Assembly: GCA_913055825.1 (NCBI GenBank)
Contig: CAJXKB010000002.1
Location: 1-64,000, forward strand
Reading direction: 5' to 3'
From: an uncultured Bacteroidota bacterium
GTDB taxonomy: Bacteria > Bacteroidota > Bacteroidia > Bacteroidales > F082
Length of the DNA: 64,000 nt
Below, piece after piece: positions 45,504-55,574 of the stretch (positions are counted from its first letter, which is position 1; every line of letters begins with the position of its first letter). The position numbers and the translations under genes are program-made. A model generated the notes under the pieces. It was not told the origin of the DNA. It did not search any database and saw only the letters and a program-made list of their open reading frames with translations.

Positions 45504-47177
45504 TTATTTACCTGATTTAGAGGCTGTCGGCTTTGGCTTTCTTAAAATAGCCTTATACCGGGTATGGTTGTTCAGTATGTCTATTGCTTTGGTTACTTCA
45601 TCATCGTTTACAAGTGAAGCTTCGGTTTTTCCCGATTGATAAAAATAGCGGGTAACAATTTCCATGCGGAGCATCTCATCAATTTCACTTTTATGTTTGT
45701 CGAGGTCATTTTTCTTTTCCCGGTTTAGCCGTTGTAGCAGGCTGTCCAAACCGGGTTTTAAGGCGTCATAATAACCTTCTCGTTTAGCACTTTGGTTCAG
45801 GCGTTTAATTAATGCTCCGGTTTCGGTTTTATAGCTAAAACCTTTTTTCAATACAAATTGTTTGAACCGGTTAAAAGTAGTATCGCTAATGCGGAAGTCA
45901 CGCGGGCCGGATATAGAGTCATGTTTCAGGTAAAATTTATTGGCAAAATCGAAAATATAATTTTGCGCATACAGATCGGCCGAAAGCTGACTGAAAACAG
46001 TGGGTTTCAGTGAAATGTCGGGTTTTAGCCCGCCGCCGTCATATACTGTCCGGCCATGTTTGGTTTTAAAAGCAGAAATTAATGAATCGGGGACTTTTGC
46101 AGCCCGGCCTCTTTTTCCTCTGTGAAAATAGTCGATAGCCTGGATACACCTCCCGCTGGGGATGTAGTATTTTGCAATGGTTACTTTCATTTTGGCCCCG
46201 TAAGGCAAAGACACCACATTTTGAACCAGCCCTTTGCCAAAAGTACGTTGGCCGATGATTACCGCACGGTCGAGGTCCTGCATTGAGCCGGCCACAATTT
46301 CCGAGGCGGAAGCGGTATTTTCATTTACTAAAATGGCGAGGGGAATTTTGGCGTCCACTACCGGAGCGGTTGTTTTGCGTACACTGGTGTTAGCTTGTAA
46401 TTTACCTTTTGTTGTAACAATGGTCTGGCCTTTTTTCACAAAAATATTGGCTATGTTCACAGCTTCGTTCAGCAATCCTCCTCCATTGTTTCGCAGGTCG
46501 AGGATGACCCCTTTAATATGGTGGTTATTTTTTAAATCGAGAAAAGCATTCCTCACATCATTCGCGGCATTGGGGTTAAACTGGCTCAGGCTGATATATC
46601 CGATATCTTTGCCTACTACGCCGTAATAAGGTACGTTGGGAATTTTAATTTTTTGTCGTTTAATCTTCAGCGTAGTTGTTGCCGAGTCGCCAAAATGTTG
46701 AATGCTAAGGTTTAAAGCTGATCCCGGTGATCCCTTCAATAAGTTACTAACTTTGGAAGAGGTCATGTTTTTGGCCGATTTGCCATTGATGGCAATAATT
46801 TTATCACCGGCTTTCAATCCTGCTTTTTGGGCCGGAAAATTTTGGTAAGGTTCGGTAATTACGACATAATGTCCTTGTTGTTGAATTAACGCGCCTATGC
46901 CGCCATATACGCCCTGCGTCATTAATTTAAAATTGGATAATTCTGCTGGCGGAATAAAAATAGTATAAGGGTCCATCTTTCCCAGCATGGCCTTTATGGC
47001 TGTGGTAGTCATTTTTACAGGATTGATACTGTCGGCATAATTCAAATTCAACTGTCGCAGGACTGCCGAATAGGTTTCAATACTTTTGGCAATTTTAAAA
47101 TTATTTTGATCCTGGGCATTTAGTTGCGTATATCCGATGATCAAAAAGCTAAGTACGAAAATTGTTTTTCTTAACAT
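45504..47177 (-). CDS. C-terminal processing peptidase (S41 family, CtpA/Prc-like)
   Basis: The 557-residue periplasmic protease has a signal peptide (residues 1-21), a PDZ domain (about 80-165, with YGGIGALIQQQGHYVVITEP and GLKAGDKIIAINGKS) and an S41 catalytic domain (about 190-370). The catalytic Ser lies in NTASASEIVAGSMQDL and the Lys in TFGKGLVQNV. It cuts proteins near the C terminus in envelope quality control. A further C-terminal region of about 180 residues is helical. It stands 16 bases after the yidD stop region and precedes the O-antigen ligase-like gene. Confidence 0.95.
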   Translation of the reverse strand: MLRKTIFVLSFLIIGYTQLNAQDQNNFKIAKSIETYSAVLRQLNLNYADSINPVKMTTTAIKAMLGKMDPYTIFIPPAELSNFKLMTQGVYGGIGALIQQQGHYVVITEPYQNFPAQKAGLKAGDKIIAINGKSAKNMTSSKVSNLLKGSPGSALNLSIQHFGDSATTTLKIKRQKIKIPNVPYYGVVGKDIGYISLSQFNPNAANDVRNAFLDLKNNHHIKGVILDLRNNGGGLLNEAVNIANIFVKKGQTIVTTKGKLQANTSVRKTTAPVVDAKIPLAILVNENTASASEIVAGSMQDLDRAVIIGQRTFGKGLVQNVVSLPYGAKMKVTIAKYYIPSGRCIQAIDYFHRGKRGRAAKVPDSLISAFKTKHGRTVYDGGGLKPDISLKPTVFSQLSADLYAQNYIFDFANKFYLKHDSISGPRDFRISDTTFNRFKQFVLKKGFSYKTETGALIKRLNQSAKREGYYDALKPGLDSLLQRLNREKKNDLDKHKSEIDEMLRMEIVTRYFYQSGKTEASLVNDDEVTKAIDILNNHTRYKAILRKPKPTASKSGK

Positions 47178-47196
47178 GTAAATTATCTTTTAATTT

Positions 47197-47418
47197 TTAA
47201 GGGACCGGGTCATATCCGCTGCCACCCCACGGGTTACAGGATAAAACTCTTTTCAACGCCATCCATCCGCCTTTAAAAGGGCCGTATTTATTGATAGCTT
47301 CCACGCTATATACCGAGCAAGTAGGTGTATAGCGGCAGGAGCGGCCAATAAAGGGCGATAAGGTGTATTGATAAATCCTGATTAGTAGAACGAAAAATTT
47401 CCCCAGTAACTTACTCAT
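47197..47418 (-). CDS. yidD: Membrane protein insertion efficiency factor
   Basis: The 73-residue protein is a full YidD: an amphipathic N-terminal helix, the YQYTLSPFIGRSCRYTPTCS block with its cysteine pair, and GPFKGGWMALKRVLSCNPWGGSGYDPVP at the end. It helps YidC insert inner-membrane proteins. The start overlaps the end of rnpA by eight bases, and rnpA-yidD is a widely conserved pair, normally followed by yidC; here the S41 protease gene follows instead. Confidence 0.96.
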   Translation of the reverse strand: MSKLLGKFFVLLIRIYQYTLSPFIGRSCRYTPTCSVYSVEAINKYGPFKGGWMALKRVLSCNPWGGSGYDPVP

Positions 47419-47824
47419 ATTCTTGTTTTAATTGTTGCAAAGCTATGATTATTTTCCTTTCTATTTCGCTAAACGAAATGAGTTGGCGTGCCGTGTAAAT
47501 AAACCCAATCACATATATCTTGCTTTTGTACTCATTTTTTTCAGTCGTGTTCAATATAAACTTATTTCTACGGTAAGCCTCACGTACGAGTCTTTTGATT
47601 CGATTGCGGTCAACCGCCCTTTTGAAATTTCGTTTGGGAACACTGATAAGGATTTTAGCCAGATAAACAGCCGGTTCATCCAGACGAAGATAAACGACTT
47701 TAAAAGGAAATTGAAAAAAGTTGTTACCTTCTTTAAAAAGCCGGTCAATTAACTTTTTCTCAAATAAGCGCTCTTCTTTCTTAAAAGTCTGACGTAAGCT
47801 GTTTGTTTCTGCTTCCAAAGTCAT
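47411..47824 (-). CDS. rnpA: Ribonuclease P protein component
   Basis: The 137-residue basic protein has the RNase P signature in the segment AVDRNRIKRLVREAYRRNK (about residues 70-88) and LISVPKRNFKRA before it. It assists the RNA subunit in cutting precursor tRNAs. In many bacteria rpmH lies directly upstream; here the upstream neighbour is a glycosyltransferase gene more than 100 bases away, so rpmH is elsewhere. The stop overlaps the yidD start. Confidence 0.95.
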   Translation of the reverse strand: MTLEAETNSLRQTFKKEERLFEKKLIDRLFKEGNNFFQFPFKVVYLRLDEPAVYLAKILISVPKRNFKRAVDRNRIKRLVREAYRRNKFILNTTEKNEYKSKIYVIGFIYTARQLISFSEIERKIIIALQQLKQEYE

Positions 47825-47929
47825 TTATCTGTTATTTGAAGTGCAAAAATACGCCGAAATGTTTGAATGTGTCCGGCATACAGTGCAGGCAACGTAATAT
47901 TTTAAAAATATTTAACGAAACCGATGCGC

Positions 47930-49099
47930 TTATTTCTGTTTAAATAATGTTTCCAGGCCGGCAGTAGCCGTTTCCCAATTAAAATTTTTCTGTACAAAAT
48001 CCAGGGCATTGTCTGCAATTTTATTCCGGAGTTTTTGATTTTCCAAAAGGTTAATCAAGTGATTGGCCAACTCCTGTGCATTACTGCCGGCAAGGATTTC
48101 TTTTTCGTTTTGAGCGTGTAGCGCAGCACTGGCTAGGGGTGTGGTTACCGTGGGGATGTGCATGGCCATGGCTTCCAGTAATTTATTCTGAAGTCCGGTT
48201 CCCAGCCGCATGGGCGCAATAAAAACCTGCGATGTGGCATAAGCTTCCCTGATATCGTCCATCCAGCCGCTTACTTTTACTTTTTCCGAAGCCAGCCGCC
48301 TTATGCGTGGATGCGGATAAGCTCCTGCCAGTAAAAGTCGTGCCCCGGAAACTTTTTTCCAAACCATGGGCATAATTTCATGTACCAAAAATTCGGCTGC
48401 ATCAATGTTTGGTGGATAATTCATGTTTCCCGTAAAAACAATTTCCTGTTTTTTTTCGGCTTTATATGGGGAAAAATAGGACATGTCCACGCCATTGTGA
48501 ACTACCTTAATTTCATCCTTTCGGGGATGGGGGATAAGTTGCTTATCTTGTTCGCTGATAATGGTTTTTCCGTCAAACAGGTCAAATATTTTTTTTTCAA
48601 AAACTGCCAGTCGTCGATGTTCGAGCAGCAAAACGGGCTTTATAAAAAAAGAAGCTGTTTGTGTCCGCCTTTTCAAGCCATACGAAAAAGCATCCTGATA
48701 ATCCAGTGTTTTGCGAATGGGCTCATCCATCAGATAAAGGGCTGTCCGGGATAATTGTCCGTACAAATGGCCTGGTTGATATTCACGGATGAGCCGTTGG
48801 ATTTTTCGGGCTGCTTTCCGGTTGTAAAAATAACCTACCTGAAGGGGAAGCCCTTTAAAATAGGCCTTAAAAATATTGAAAACACGCTGTAAAAACGGTA
48901 AGTCGATAAAAGTAACCGATCGGCAATAGGGCTGCAATTGGGCAAAAGCTTTCTGCTTGTCGGTTTTTTTAATTGGGTTTAACGCACACAGGATGATTTC
49001 ATTGTTTTTCGACAGTGCTTTTATCTGATGAAAAGCACGCAGCTTGTCTCCTTTTTCCAAAGGGTAGGGAATTCTGGAAAGTAAAACAAAAATCCTCAT
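47930..49099 (-). CDS. Glycosyltransferase, GT4 family (first of a pair)
   Basis: The 389-residue enzyme has the GT-B fold. The N-terminal domain starts with LSRIPYPLEKGDKLRAFHQIKAL, as in the sugar transferase group first described with exosortase systems; the C-terminal domain has IVFTGNMNYPPNIDAAEFL, VKVSGWMDD and APMRLGTGLQNKLLEAMAM with the family's E-x7-E nucleotide-sugar site (about residue 310). No exosortase is visible here. It probably adds a sugar to a lipid-linked surface glycan. It follows the second GT gene by 40 bases. Confidence 0.9.
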   Translation of the reverse strand: MRIFVLLSRIPYPLEKGDKLRAFHQIKALSKNNEIILCALNPIKKTDKQKAFAQLQPYCRSVTFIDLPFLQRVFNIFKAYFKGLPLQVGYFYNRKAARKIQRLIREYQPGHLYGQLSRTALYLMDEPIRKTLDYQDAFSYGLKRRTQTASFFIKPVLLLEHRRLAVFEKKIFDLFDGKTIISEQDKQLIPHPRKDEIKVVHNGVDMSYFSPYKAEKKQEIVFTGNMNYPPNIDAAEFLVHEIMPMVWKKVSGARLLLAGAYPHPRIRRLASEKVKVSGWMDDIREAYATSQVFIAPMRLGTGLQNKLLEAMAMHIPTVTTPLASAALHAQNEKEILAGSNAQELANHLINLLENQKLRNKIADNALDFVQKNFNWETATAGLETLFKQK

Positions 49100-49139
49100 A
49101 ATTTCCAGGCGTTGTTTAAGGCCTCACTGCCGGCAAAAG

Positions 49140-50339
49140 TCATAAAATTTTCTGATAAAATACACAAAGTTGTTTGATAATTTCGGTGTGATTATATTTT
49201 TCCGCAATAAGTTCCCGTGCATTTTTCCCTATCCGGATGGCTTCATCGGGGTGTTCAGTTAAAAATTGAATGGCCCTGGCGAAATCTTCCGGGGTGTCGG
49301 CTATCAATATATTTTTACCTGCTTGATAATCAATACCTTCGGCACCAACCGGAGTGGCTACAACCGGCTTTGCCAGGCTCATGCTTTCGAGGATTTTTAT
49401 ACGGATACCACTTCCTGATAACAATGGGGCAATAGATATTTTTCCGGTGTTGATAAAAGCCTGTGCCTCGGATACTTCGCCAAGTACTGTTACATTTTTA
49501 ATATTGAGGTGTAAAAGTTTGTCGGGCATTTCACGGCCTGCAAGGGCCAGTTTGATATTGGGAATTTTCTGTTGAAGACGCGGCCAGACCTCTTTTATAA
49601 ACCATTCGATTCCTTCCTGATTTGGTAACCAGTTCATGGCGCCAATGTGTACCAAATCGTATTTTTCAGGAAATGTCGCATTTGATTTGGCTTTATGTAA
49701 GTCGATTCCAAAGGGAATACATTGTACTGATACTGATGTGTTTGCCCGGAAAAAAGCAGCATCTTTTTCCGAAATTGGTAAAATACCATCAAATTGATCC
49801 AATGCCTTTATTTCGTAGTTTTTCAGGGATTTATGAAGGTAGGCGAGGTAGGCTTTTTTCAGGATGTTTTTTTCCTGACGATGCATTCTTTCCCAGATAA
49901 GATGTTCGATGTTATGCGCACGAAGCACAATCTTAGCCCGGCTGTGTTTTCTGATGACTTCAACATATGGGGTCATAAAAAGTGTTTCCATCTCGACAAT
50001 ATCAAATTGCCCGTGTTTTAAAAGTTCAATAAGCTTGTTGCGGAAAGCGGTTGAAATAAAACGTTGCACATGATACGACCGGCCCAAAATCCAGTTCCAC
50101 AGTGCAGGCAAAAGTTTAATCCGTAAATCAAGCCTGACAAATTCAATATTTGTTTGTTGCCGGTATTGAGTTGGAATTTCATCCGGATTAACGTGATATT
50201 TAACTGAATCCACCGCTAACACTTTTACCGAATGTCCTTTTCGGAGCAAGCCTTCGATAAGCTGGTTCATAGCCATGGGGCCACCTTCTTTAGGCGGCCA
50301 TGGTGATTTGTTACAGATGAATAATATTTTAAGGGACAT
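49140..50339 (-). CDS. Glycosyltransferase, GT4 family (second of a pair)
   Basis: The 399-residue enzyme also has a GT-B fold. The N-terminal domain holds SPWPPKEGGPMAMNQLIEGLL and IVLRAHNIEHLIWERM; the C-terminal domain has LVHIGAMNWLPNQEGIEWFI and SIAPLLSGSGIRIKILESMSL, the latter with the sugar-nucleotide site. Its layout matches the neighbouring GT4 gene, so the two may act in sequence on one glycan. It lies 16 bases after the LptF/G-like permease gene. Confidence 0.9.
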   Translation of the reverse strand: MSLKILFICNKSPWPPKEGGPMAMNQLIEGLLRKGHSVKVLAVDSVKYHVNPDEIPTQYRQQTNIEFVRLDLRIKLLPALWNWILGRSYHVQRFISTAFRNKLIELLKHGQFDIVEMETLFMTPYVEVIRKHSRAKIVLRAHNIEHLIWERMHRQEKNILKKAYLAYLHKSLKNYEIKALDQFDGILPISEKDAAFFRANTSVSVQCIPFGIDLHKAKSNATFPEKYDLVHIGAMNWLPNQEGIEWFIKEVWPRLQQKIPNIKLALAGREMPDKLLHLNIKNVTVLGEVSEAQAFINTGKISIAPLLSGSGIRIKILESMSLAKPVVATPVGAEGIDYQAGKNILIADTPEDFARAIQFLTEHPDEAIRIGKNARELIAEKYNHTEIIKQLCVFYQKIL

Positions 50340-50355
50340 AGGTTCGGTACTCAGC

Positions 50356-51855
50356 TTATTTTTTGAATTTTAACAGATGAACTGCCGATGAAACATAAGT
50401 AATTAGTTTTGTCAGGCCTTCGTGTTTCCGGAAATATTTTCGCCAGCTTTCGGTATCTAGCAGTGGCGCATCGGTAGTGGCTTTATAAGTCAGGAACAAG
50501 CCAATGGGCAGAATTACCAAAGCAGATAGCCAAACGCCTGCTACAACACTCATTTCGCCGGTGCGGGCAGCTTTCTCGCCGGTAACGGATATAACGTGGT
50601 AAACCACGAAAAACAGTACCGATACCACCACAGGTAATCCCAGTCCCCCTTTGCGGATGATAGCGCCCAGCGGTGCCCCAATAAAAAAGAAAATTAAACA
50701 AGCCAGTGAAAGTTTAAATTTTTGATTCCACACAATTTCATGACGGATAATTAATTCCTTTTTTGGCTTTATTATCCGGTGTTTATGAAAAAGAAAATTG
50801 TCCTTGGCATTGCGTGCTTTTCTTTGCGCAAGGTTCAGAATCTCAGCTTTAATGTCCGGGTTGAAATTCTGTAAAAAGGGATAAAGAATAGTTGAAGATG
50901 ATTTTTGTTGAAGAACTGCTTTTGGTTTTGGTGGTTTTGTCTTTCCTGTGTCAGCTACGGCGAGATAACCGAACTTGCGAAATGAATTGATTCGGAAAGC
51001 CTTTTCGCGGTTTACTACCCTGCTGCTCAGCGAATCAATGGCATGGTCGAGCTGACTGACATTCAGCATTGAATAATGTTTCCGGAACAGCGACTCTTTG
51101 GTATGGCTAAGATCCAGTTGCGAAAGGTCGAAAGTAAGTATTTGTTTAGTGAAGTGGAGCGATTCAAAAGGCCGCTTTTCGCGATAACCCCGCTCGTTGC
51201 TTATGTCGTGATATGAATAGCCATCATATAAAGTGAAAATAATTTTTTCCTGATTGGGTGTTAATTCCATGGTTCCGCGTTTGGCCACAGTAACCTTGTT
51301 ATTTCCCATCCGTTGAGTATGATCATAAATCATCACATCATAAATGGTTTTGTTGTCCTTGCCTTTACGCCCCACGCGGATAACATAACCATTTAAACTA
51401 TTGTCAAATACTCCTTCATCTAAGTTAAAAGCCAGCTTTTTTTGACGCACATCATACAGTAGCGAACCGAATTTCAGGTTTGCAACCGGATAAACATAAT
51501 TGGAAAACAAAAAAGCACTGATACTAATAAGGACTGCCAAAATAGTAAGCGGCCTCATGGCTTTTCCGATAGAGATGCCGGAACTCTTCATGGAAACCAA
51601 CTCATAATGTTCACCAAGGTTACCAAACGTCATGAGCGAAGAGAGTAACACAGCCAGGGGCAGGGCAAGGGGAATAAAAGTGGCAGAAGCATAAAACAAT
51701 AATCGGAGAATCACATCCCAATCAAGTCCTTTTCCAACCAAATCGTCGATGTATTTCCACAGAAATTGCATCAACAATATAAAAAGTGTAATGAAAAAAG
51801 TAACCACAAAAGGTCCCAAAAAGGAACGAAGCATATATTCATGTAACTTTTTCAT
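50356..51855 (-). CDS. LptF/LptG-family permease
   Basis: The 499-residue protein has three N-terminal and three C-terminal membrane helices and a large periplasmic jellyroll domain between them (about residues 125-370), the layout of LptF/LptG (YjgP/YjgQ). These subunits, with the LptB ATPase, lift lipopolysaccharide from the inner membrane to the LptA bridge. The N-terminal part LLRSFLGPFVVTFFITLFILLMQFLWKYIDDLVGKGL is characteristic. Only one gene of the pair is seen here; the other must be elsewhere, as is common in Bacteroidota. It is followed by two glycosyltransferase genes. Confidence 0.93.
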   Translation of the reverse strand: MKKLHEYMLRSFLGPFVVTFFITLFILLMQFLWKYIDDLVGKGLDWDVILRLLFYASATFIPLALPLAVLLSSLMTFGNLGEHYELVSMKSSGISIGKAMRPLTILAVLISISAFLFSNYVYPVANLKFGSLLYDVRQKKLAFNLDEGVFDNSLNGYVIRVGRKGKDNKTIYDVMIYDHTQRMGNNKVTVAKRGTMELTPNQEKIIFTLYDGYSYHDISNERGYREKRPFESLHFTKQILTFDLSQLDLSHTKESLFRKHYSMLNVSQLDHAIDSLSSRVVNREKAFRINSFRKFGYLAVADTGKTKPPKPKAVLQQKSSSTILYPFLQNFNPDIKAEILNLAQRKARNAKDNFLFHKHRIIKPKKELIIRHEIVWNQKFKLSLACLIFFFIGAPLGAIIRKGGLGLPVVVSVLFFVVYHVISVTGEKAARTGEMSVVAGVWLSALVILPIGLFLTYKATTDAPLLDTESWRKYFRKHEGLTKLITYVSSAVHLLKFKK

Positions 51856-52136
51856 CTAAAATCTTCAATAATTTTTACAAAGATAGAGATTCTTTCGTGC
51901 CTTATGCCCGAGTTTTACATTTGTTCAATTTCCCTGACAAGGAAAGTTTATGATAATGGTTCGCTGTCTTTTTGTCAGAAACCGGCTGGCAGCTAAATTG
52001 TGGCAAACGCCCAACACGCTTAATACTTAAATAGTTGTAGTTCAGATATATAAAACATTTTATCGTGTCGATAATATGGCCGGTAAGATAAAAAAGAGTT
52101 TTTGCATAACAATTCATATGTATACAAATCATTCAT
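51856..52136. other. Intergenic region between LptF/G permease and dnaK
   Basis: About 280 bases with no supported gene. The minus-strand frame at 51902-52132 has no recognisable protein content. CTGACAA (51934-51940) and TTGTCAG (51973-51979) form an inverted repeat with a 32-base gap. The stretch is otherwise featureless before the dnaK promoter. Confidence 0.35.
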
Positions 52137-52152
52137 TTGGCATAATCCTTGC
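52137..52152 (+). promoter_or_regulatory. Candidate sigma-54 promoter for dnaK
   Basis: TTGGCATAATCCTTGC has the -24 GG and -12 GC dinucleotides with exactly ten bases between them, matching the sigma-54 consensus TGGCAC-N5-TTGC at all but one -24 base. It lies 86 bases before the dnaK ATG. No TAnnTTTG box is closer. Confidence 0.5.
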
Positions 52153-52223
52153 CCGGCTAAAGCACGTTGAAAACATACAAATTATTTTGAAAATTAAAAG
52201 AATTAAAAATAAATCATAATTTT

Positions 52224-52230
52224 AAGGAGG
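52224..52230 (+). promoter_or_regulatory. Strong Shine-Dalgarno site of dnaK
   Basis: AAGGAGG lies seven bases before the ATG at 52238. Such a perfect site is rare in this window, where most starts have none, and suggests high-level translation. Confidence 0.75.
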
Positions 52231-52237
52231 AAAATAA

Positions 52238-54166
52238 ATGGGAAAAATTATTGGCATAGACTTGGGGACTACAAACTCCTGTGTAGCTGTAATGGAAGGG
52301 AACGAACCTGTGGTTATCCCTAACAGCGAAGGCCGTCGTACAACCCCTTCCATTGTTGCTTTTACCGACAATGGTGAAAGAAAAATCGGTGATCCGGCCA
52401 AACGCCAGGCCATCACCAATCCGAAAAAAACCGTGGCATCAATTAAGCGTTTCATGGGAAATTCTTTTTCGGAAACGAGTAACGAAATTAAACGCATGCC
52501 TTACGAGGTAGTGAAAGGCGATAACAATACTCCCAGGGTTAAAGTTGAAGATCGTTTATATACACCCCAGGAAATTTCGGCTATGGTCCTTCAAAAAATG
52601 AAGAAAACAGCAGAAGATTATCTCGGTCAAAGTGTTTCGGAGGCAGTAATTACCGTTCCTGCATATTTTAACGACTCACAACGTCAGGCAACCAAAGAAG
52701 CAGGTGAAATTGCCGGTTTAAAAGTTCGTCGTATCATCAACGAACCTACTGCCGCTTCGCTGGCTTATGGCCTCGATAAAAAGAAACAAGATGAAGTAGT
52801 GGCTGTATTTGACTTGGGCGGTGGTACTTTTGATATTTCTATCCTGGAACTGGGCGATGGTGTTTTTGAAGTAAAGTCAACCAATGGAAATACCCATCTC
52901 GGTGGTGATGATTTCGATGAAATAATTATCAACTGGCTGGCCGATGAGTTTAAAAATGATGAGGGTATTGATTTGCGAAAAGACCCTATGGCCCTGCAGC
53001 GTTTAAAAGAAGCTGCCGAAAAAGCTAAAATTGAACTTTCGAGTTCTACTGAAACCGAAATCAACCTGCCTTACATTATGCCTGTTGACGGGGTTCCGAA
53101 GCACCTCGTGCGTAAATTGACCCGTGCTAAATTTGAGCAACTGGCCGACCATTTAATTAAAGCAACCATCGAGCCTTGTAAACTGGCTTTGAAAGATGCC
53201 GGATTAAATACCTCTGATATCAATGAAGTGATTTTGGTTGGGGGTTCTACCCGGATTCCTGCCATCCAGAATGTGGTGAAGGATTTCTTTGGAAAAGAGC
53301 CATCAAAAGGGGTTAACCCCGATGAGGTGGTGGCCATTGGTGCTGCCATTCAGGGTGGCGTTCTTACCGGTGAAGTGAAAGATGTGTTATTACTGGATGT
53401 TACCCCGCTTTCACTCGGTATTGAAACGCTTGGTGGCGTGATGACGAAGCTGATTGAGTCAAATACTACTATCCCGACTAAAAAATCGGAAGTATTCTCC
53501 ACAGCTGCTGATAACCAGCCTTCTGTTGAAATTCATGTGTTACAGGGCGAAAGACCCATGGCCAACCAAAATAAAAGTATCGGCCGGTTCCATCTCGATG
53601 GTTTGCCGCCTGCCCCACGCGGTGTTCCGCAAATTGAAGTATCTTTTGATATCGATAGCAATGGTATCTTGAACGTGTCGGCCAAAGACAAAGCTACCGG
53701 TAAATCGCAAAGTATCCGCATTGAAGCTTCATCAGGATTATCTGAAGAAGAAATTAAGAAAATGAAAGCCGAAGCTGAAGCAAATGCCGAGGCTGACAAA
53801 TCAGCCCGTGAAAGAGTGGATAAACTAAATGCTGCCGACGCATTGATTTTCCAGACCGAAAAACAATTAAAAGAGTACGGTGATAAATTGCCGGCTGATA
53901 AAAAATCGGAAATTGAAAGTGGTTTGGAAAGCCTTCGTACGGCACACAAGTCGCAGGATATTGCTGCTATTGACGCCGCCATGGAAAAACTTAATGCTAC
54001 CTGGCAAAAAGCAAGTGAGGATATGTACAAAAGTACGCAGGGTGCTCCGGGCGGACAAACTCCTCCGAATGCAGGCCCGGCCGACGGAAATACTCAGGGT
54101 GGCAACGGCAACGGCGGTGACGATGAAGTTACAGATGTTGACTTTGAAGAAGTAGATGATAAATAA
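52238..54166 (+). CDS. dnaK: Chaperone DnaK (Hsp70)
   Basis: The 642-residue Hsp70 has the ATPase domain (residues 1-380, with [11 protein letters not shown] at the start, [12 protein letters not shown] near 195 and [11 protein letters not shown] near 335), a substrate-binding domain (about 390-510, with [15 protein letters not shown]) and a helical lid ending in a Gly/Asn-rich linker and the conserved tail [10 protein letters not shown]. It folds proteins with DnaJ and GrpE; neither is coded beside it here. A strong ribosome site, a possible sigma-54 promoter and a strong terminator show it to be a single-gene unit. Confidence 0.98.
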   Translation: MGKIIGIDLGTTNSCVAVMEGNEPVVIPNSEGRRTTPSIVAFTDNGERKIGDPAKRQAITNPKKTVASIKRFMGNSFSETSNEIKRMPYEVVKGDNNTPRVKVEDRLYTPQEISAMVLQKMKKTAEDYLGQSVSEAVITVPAYFNDSQRQATKEAGEIAGLKVRRIINEPTAASLAYGLDKKKQDEVVAVFDLGGGTFDISILELGDGVFEVKSTNGNTHLGGDDFDEIIINWLADEFKNDEGIDLRKDPMALQRLKEAAEKAKIELSSSTETEINLPYIMPVDGVPKHLVRKLTRAKFEQLADHLIKATIEPCKLALKDAGLNTSDINEVILVGGSTRIPAIQNVVKDFFGKEPSKGVNPDEVVAIGAAIQGGVLTGEVKDVLLLDVTPLSLGIETLGGVMTKLIESNTTIPTKKSEVFSTAADNQPSVEIHVLQGERPMANQNKSIGRFHLDGLPPAPRGVPQIEVSFDIDSNGILNVSAKDKATGKSQSIRIEASSGLSEEEIKKMKAEAEANAEADKSARERVDKLNAADALIFQTEKQLKEYGDKLPADKKSEIESGLESLRTAHKSQDIAAIDAAMEKLNATWQKASEDMYKSTQGAPGGQTPPNAGPADGNTQGGNGNGGDDEVTDVDFEEVDDK

Positions 54167-54186
54167 AAGTATCATCTAAAACGAAC

Positions 54187-54216
54187 AAAAAAGGCGGCCA
54201 TCGGTCGCCTTTTTTA
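54187..54216. terminator. Bidirectional terminator between dnaK and the serine hydrolase gene
   Basis: AAAAAAGGCG and CGCCTTTTTT flank a short inner stem (GCC/GGT region), giving a hairpin with A and T runs on both sides. It lies 20 bases after the dnaK stop and 20 bases after the stop of the convergent hydrolase gene. Confidence 0.85.
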
Positions 54217-54236
54217 GTATATGTCAAAATGCTTCT

Positions 54237-55574
54237 CTAACCCGGAAAAGCATCCAAAATGGAAGTTACAAATTTGTTAAAATCAAATTCTCCATGGCCG
54301 TTGAGTCCCATGCGGACAATGACCAAATCTTTTGAAGGAATAATGTAAACCCGTTGCCCATGGAAACCATCACAATAATAAATATCCGGATGACCCGTAA
54401 TTTCATGTGTCCCTTTGTTTAACCAAAACTGAACACCATATTTGTTGTGTGATTTTCGGGCTGGTGTGGTGGTGTATTTTACCCAACCTTCGGGCAAAAT
54501 CCGTTTTCCCTGCCAGGTGCCGTCCTGTAAATACAACAAACCAAAACGTGCCCAGTCGCGGGGTGTGGCAAAAGTGTAAGATGAACCCACAAAATTACCG
54601 CTGGCATCTGTTTCCAGTACTGCCGAGCGCATCCCTATTTTATTGAATAATGCTTTGCGAGGAAAGTTCCAGTAATCCTGATCGTTACCAATTGTGCGGC
54701 GGATAATTTCGGAAATCACGTTGCTGTTTCCCGATGAATAATACCAAACCGAATCGGGTGGATACTCGGCAGTATGGTTGATTACAAATTTGGCCATATC
54801 CCCCTTTTGATATAACATGACTGTTACATCCGAAATGTCACCGTAATCTTCCACCCATTTCAACCCGCTCGACTGGTGAAGTAAGTCTTCGAGCCTGATG
54901 TTATGCCGCGAATCGTTTGCCCATTCTTTGATGGGCGCAGGAGCTTTCACATTTAGCTTCCCTTCGCCGCTTAAAATACCTATCAGTGCACTGGTGATGC
55001 TTTTGCTCATTGACCAACCCAAAATACGGGTGTTTTTATCAAAACCCGGGGCATATTTTTCAAGCATCATAACTGTGTCATAAGCAACAATAACTGCCCG
55101 TGTATTGCCAGGGTTAAATGCCGAATCCATGGCGGCCCTTAGCTTTTTTATGTTTACCCCCGGAGGTATCGTATCCCTCAATTTATCACCCATGGGCCAG
55201 TATATGCTCCCGGGATGTGCGGGAAGAGGCCTCAACGTTGCTTTCTGTTTTAGTACGTCGGTCAGCCTGGCATCGGCAAGTAGGGTACAACCCAATCCCT
55301 CACGGTAAACAGCGGTTTGTTTAGCCATCCCTAAAAAAGTTCCGGTAACAAATTTCGCTTTGCGGTGAATCACATTGTGCGAGAGGTTAACCGGGAAAAA
55401 ATCCAGGTCGTTTTTTTCAATGTCTGCCTGTGTGCGCTTGGTGAGAAACGACCATGAAGCCAGGTCTTTGGCGGCATAACCCGTGAAAATAGGCGCACGG
55501 TTTACAAAATAGCTAAATCCGTAAACCAACGCGGCAATAATAATCAGTAAGATAAAATATTTTAGTTTTTTCAT
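54237..55574 (-). CDS. Serine hydrolase of the class C beta-lactamase family
   Basis: The 445-residue protein starts with one membrane helix (residues 4-22) and carries a beta-lactamase/PBP-like domain. The nucleophile motif SMSK (SxxK) is near residue 188 in RILGWSMSKSITSALIG, the second motif YSSGNSN near 278, and HGQRVYI near 415 takes the place of the third. Proteins of this kind are esterases, peptidases or of unknown substrate, and only rarely confer resistance. The protein is anchored at the outer face of the inner membrane. It is a single gene, convergent with dnaK, and followed upstream by the GC-rich element at 55.7 kb. Confidence 0.88.
   Translation of the reverse strand: MKKLKYFILLIIIAALVYGFSYFVNRAPIFTGYAAKDLASWSFLTKRTQADIEKNDLDFFPVNLSHNVIHRKAKFVTGTFLGMAKQTAVYREGLGCTLLADARLTDVLKQKATLRPLPAHPGSIYWPMGDKLRDTIPPGVNIKKLRAAMDSAFNPGNTRAVIVAYDTVMMLEKYAPGFDKNTRILGWSMSKSITSALIGILSGEGKLNVKAPAPIKEWANDSRHNIRLEDLLHQSSGLKWVEDYGDISDVTVMLYQKGDMAKFVINHTAEYPPDSVWYYSSGNSNVISEIIRRTIGNDQDYWNFPRKALFNKIGMRSAVLETDASGNFVGSSYTFATPRDWARFGLLYLQDGTWQGKRILPEGWVKYTTTPARKSHNKYGVQFWLNKGTHEITGHPDIYYCDGFHGQRVYIIPSKDLVIVRMGLNGHGEFDFNKFVTSILDAFPG

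Noticed and set aside
51902-52132. Minus-strand open frame upstream of dnaK
   Set aside because: No recognisable domain, no promoter or ribosome site, and an amino-acid make-up typical of AT-rich spacer DNA.
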